Shown here one piece after another: positions 43,909 through 45,742 of a stretch of DNA of 45,742 nucleotides. The stretch is from Globomyces pollinis-pini (taxonomy: Eukaryota > Chytridiomycota > Chytridiomycetes > Rhizophydiales > Globomycetaceae): positions 1 through 45,742 of the forward strand of contig MU621225.1 of the NCBI GenBank assembly GCA_025399215.1, read 5' to 3'. Numbering within the stretch: position 1 is the stretch's first letter; every line of letters begins with the position of its first letter. The notes below the pieces were generated by a model, which saw nothing but the letters and a program-made list of their open reading frames with translations, made no database searches and was not told where the DNA came from. The translations under genes and the position numbers were made by a program.

Positions 43909-45247
43909 ATGTTCGACAAAGTATCTCTTTACCTGACAAAGCTACTACCACAAGTAACTGCATGGCTCTTACTTGGATTTATATTTTACTTAATATTTCA
44001 ACATTATCTGCTTGTCAAAATAATACAAAATTTAGTGGAAGAAATGCCTTTGGATGCTGATGGAATTGCACATAAATTCGAATTAAAATCACTAGATTCT
44101 AAAGGTTGATTTGAATGAGGTGCTAATTATATTAGGGTTTAAATTTCTCCTTTCATCATCCATTACTGACACCAAACTTCCATTTAAAAACTGGTGGATT
44201 AAAATAATACTACCCACCATAGAAATTACTGATAATCAAGATCTGTTGATAGCTTATGTAGATATTTCCAAACCATTTGAACTAAACTGCAATGACAATT
44301 TGAAGTTAAACCATGAGTTTTCTATCACAGTTTCAGATAACATCGACCCATTTAAATCCATTGTTAAAAGACTAGCAGTTGTAGGAGCTTCAGAATTATC
44401 ACGAATCAATGTCAAAATCAAATTTTTGTTATCAATTGATGTGTTTAACATCTTTCAGATTTTTGAAGTCCCTTGCTTCAAACAGATTTGTTTGGGCGAC
44501 TTGAAAGGTATACTTAATACTAGCTGGATCTAACTGTCAGGCAAAGAATCCCCAAGAGCTCATAGGCGGCCTATTTTACTGAAGACTATAAATGGTAACA
44601 CAGACCATTTTAAACAATTAGATATTGCCAAGTTTTTCGAACGTCCTAATTCAATAAAGTCACCAGAGTGGTTAGAGGACTTACTCCCACATCCCAAAAT
44701 ACAAGCCTTTGCGCATCCAGGCCTTCGTGGAGTAGAAGGTGGATTAAAAATGATGTTTGACAAACCACCTGGTCTATCTGTTATATTGGGTCAAATCAAA
44801 TTTCGATCTTTATTAAATGGTTCAACTGTCAGTCATTGTACAGTTCCTGGATTTTACATTTCACCTGATTCACAAACCAGCATATTATCTATGGAAGTAC
44901 AACCTGCGGCATTATCAACCAAACCAATAACTGGTGCCGTAACAACAGCAAGAGGTGTACTTAAAGGTGCCCTTTCTGGAATAGCAAATGGAGTTTTATA
45001 TGGTGATTGGGGTGGCCAAGCAATGATCTTAGTTGTCAGAGATATAACCTACAAGACGAAAGATGGACATACAATTTGGTGGATTACAGAAGTACTTAGA
45101 GGCCTTGAATTTGAACATGATTTGGATGCAGTAAACAAACTAAAAGCAATTGGATTACGGTATAATCAGACCACTGATGATATTTCTGAGGCTATCCCTC
45201 GTATGGTGCTTGGGATCGTTAAAGAATCCAATTGCCCCATTATGTAG
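43909..45247 (+). CDS. membrane-anchored protein of unknown family
   Basis: Three exons (introns of 31 and 33 nt) give 424 residues, a multiple of three. One N-terminal hydrophobic helix (VTAWLLLGFIFYLIFQHYLL) is followed by a large soluble part with alternating beta-type pattern (IEITDNQDLLIAYVDISKPF, LNGSTVSHCTVPGFYISP), a glycine/alanine-rich segment (LKGALSGIANGVLYGDWGG) and a final helical part. The layout recalls fungal vacuolar or plasma-membrane proteins with LEA14-like domains (DUF3712 type), but I cannot confirm this. Confidence 0.65.
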
Positions 45248-45403
45248 TTACAATAACTATACAGAAAAAAGTATCACATTTCAATACATTAGATAGATGA
45301 AAATCTTCGTTAGTATTTTTGAGGCAGCACACCAAAATTAGGAATATATGAGCAATTAAAATTGATTATTTATATTAGAAATGTTCAAAACACATCTAGG
45401 ATA

Positions 45404-45742
45404 TTAATTGGATTGGTATTTGGTGACAGCCTTGGTGCCTTCAGAAACTGCATGCTTGGCAAGTTCTCCAGGTAAAATCAATCGAACAGAAGTTTGAATC
45501 TCTCGTGATGAAATTGTAGATCTCTTATTGTAAGATGCCAATCGTGAAGCTTCTTCAGCAACTCGTTCAAAAATATCATTGACAAATGAGTTCATGATCG
45601 ACATGGCTTTGTTGGAAATACCTGTATCTGGATGCACTTGTTTGAGAACTTTGTAGATGTAGGTATTGAAGGTTTCTTTCCTAGTCTTCTTTTTGGTACG
45701 AACTCCAGCTTTGGTTTGTTTTTCGGCTGTTTTGGCTGGTGC
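45404..45742 (-). CDS. histone H2B (N-terminus beyond window)
   Basis: The last 112 codons of histone H2B plus a stop. A lysine-rich tail ([20 protein letters not shown]) is followed by the histone fold: [60 protein letters not shown] and [19 protein letters not shown]2B pairs with H2A in the nucleosome. The conserved lysine near the C-terminus that is ubiquitinated in fungi (AVTKYQ) is present. No intron lies in the visible part. The start codon is outside the window, so the length is open. Confidence 0.97.
   Translation of the reverse strand, partial: APAKTAEKQTKAGVRTKKKTRKETFNTYIYKVLKQVHPDTGISNKAMSIMNSFVNDIFERVAEEASRLASYNKRSTISSREIQTSVRLILPGELAKHAVSEGTKAVTKYQSN

Noticed and set aside
1..45742. 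tRNA, rRNA or CRISPR elements
   Set aside because: I looked for B-box-like GGTTCGAATCC motifs, rRNA cores and regularly spaced short repeats and saw none outside coding sequence.

Overview
This window looks like nuclear DNA of a flagellated, early-diverging fungus, most simply a chytrid-grade lineage. It carries fungal-type housekeeping genes (CCT5, MMS2, TRM5, COX19, MICOS, APC4, H2B, FKBP12). It also carries two axonemal genes that only flagellated eukaryotes keep: a sperm-tail PG-rich repeat protein (ODF3/CIMAP type) and CFAP57/WDR65. The DNA is AT-rich and gene-dense. Almost every gene is cut by extremely short GT-AG introns. I reconstructed about 105 introns from protein-family continuity and reading phase, and about 97 of them are 24-37 nt long. 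Spliced lengths were checked to be multiples of three for nearly all multi-exon genes. The genus cannot be read from the sequence.

Layout. 0-9.6 kb: a broken ankyrin-repeat fragment, then on the minus strand MMS2, CCT5 and the ODF3-like protein. RPP21 follows on plus, then on minus a multi-pass membrane protein, TRM5 and an F-box/LRR protein. 9.9-11.4 kb: two tandem paralogous C2H2 zinc-finger genes on plus. 11.5-15.8 kb (minus): an M1 aminopeptidase with a membrane anchor and an intronless polytopic membrane protein. 16-20.3 kb (plus): a USP-family deubiquitinase and an F-box-like ankyrin protein. 20.8-26.6 kb: a MIC26/MIC27-like MICOS subunit (plus), then PTAR1-like, COX19, APC4 and a PIG3-type quinone oxidoreductase (minus). 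26.6-30.8 kb: an intronless PPR gene lying between two ~770-bp direct repeats, with back-to-back palindromes at the inner edge of the left copy and an ankyrin relic beside the right copy. 30.8-38.5 kb: DCAF4-like, a small unknown gene, a MATA-type HMG-box gene, CFAP57 and, convergent to it, oligoribonuclease. 38.7-45.7 kb: a GPI-type cell-surface protein, FKBP12 with an optional 15-residue leader, a small unknown gene, two F-box-like genes, a membrane-anchored protein of unknown family and a partial histone H2B.

There is no operon logic: neighbours are functionally mixed. Several genes bear on ubiquitin signalling (MMS2, USP, DCAF4, APC4, four F-box-like proteins) and several on mitochondria (COX19, MICOS, PPR, TRM5, possibly FKBP12). 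The least explained parts are the repeat-flanked PPR cassette, the palindrome pair, the paralogous zinc fingers with a shared C-terminal tail, and the minimal introns. No tRNA, rRNA, CRISPR array or transposase was seen.
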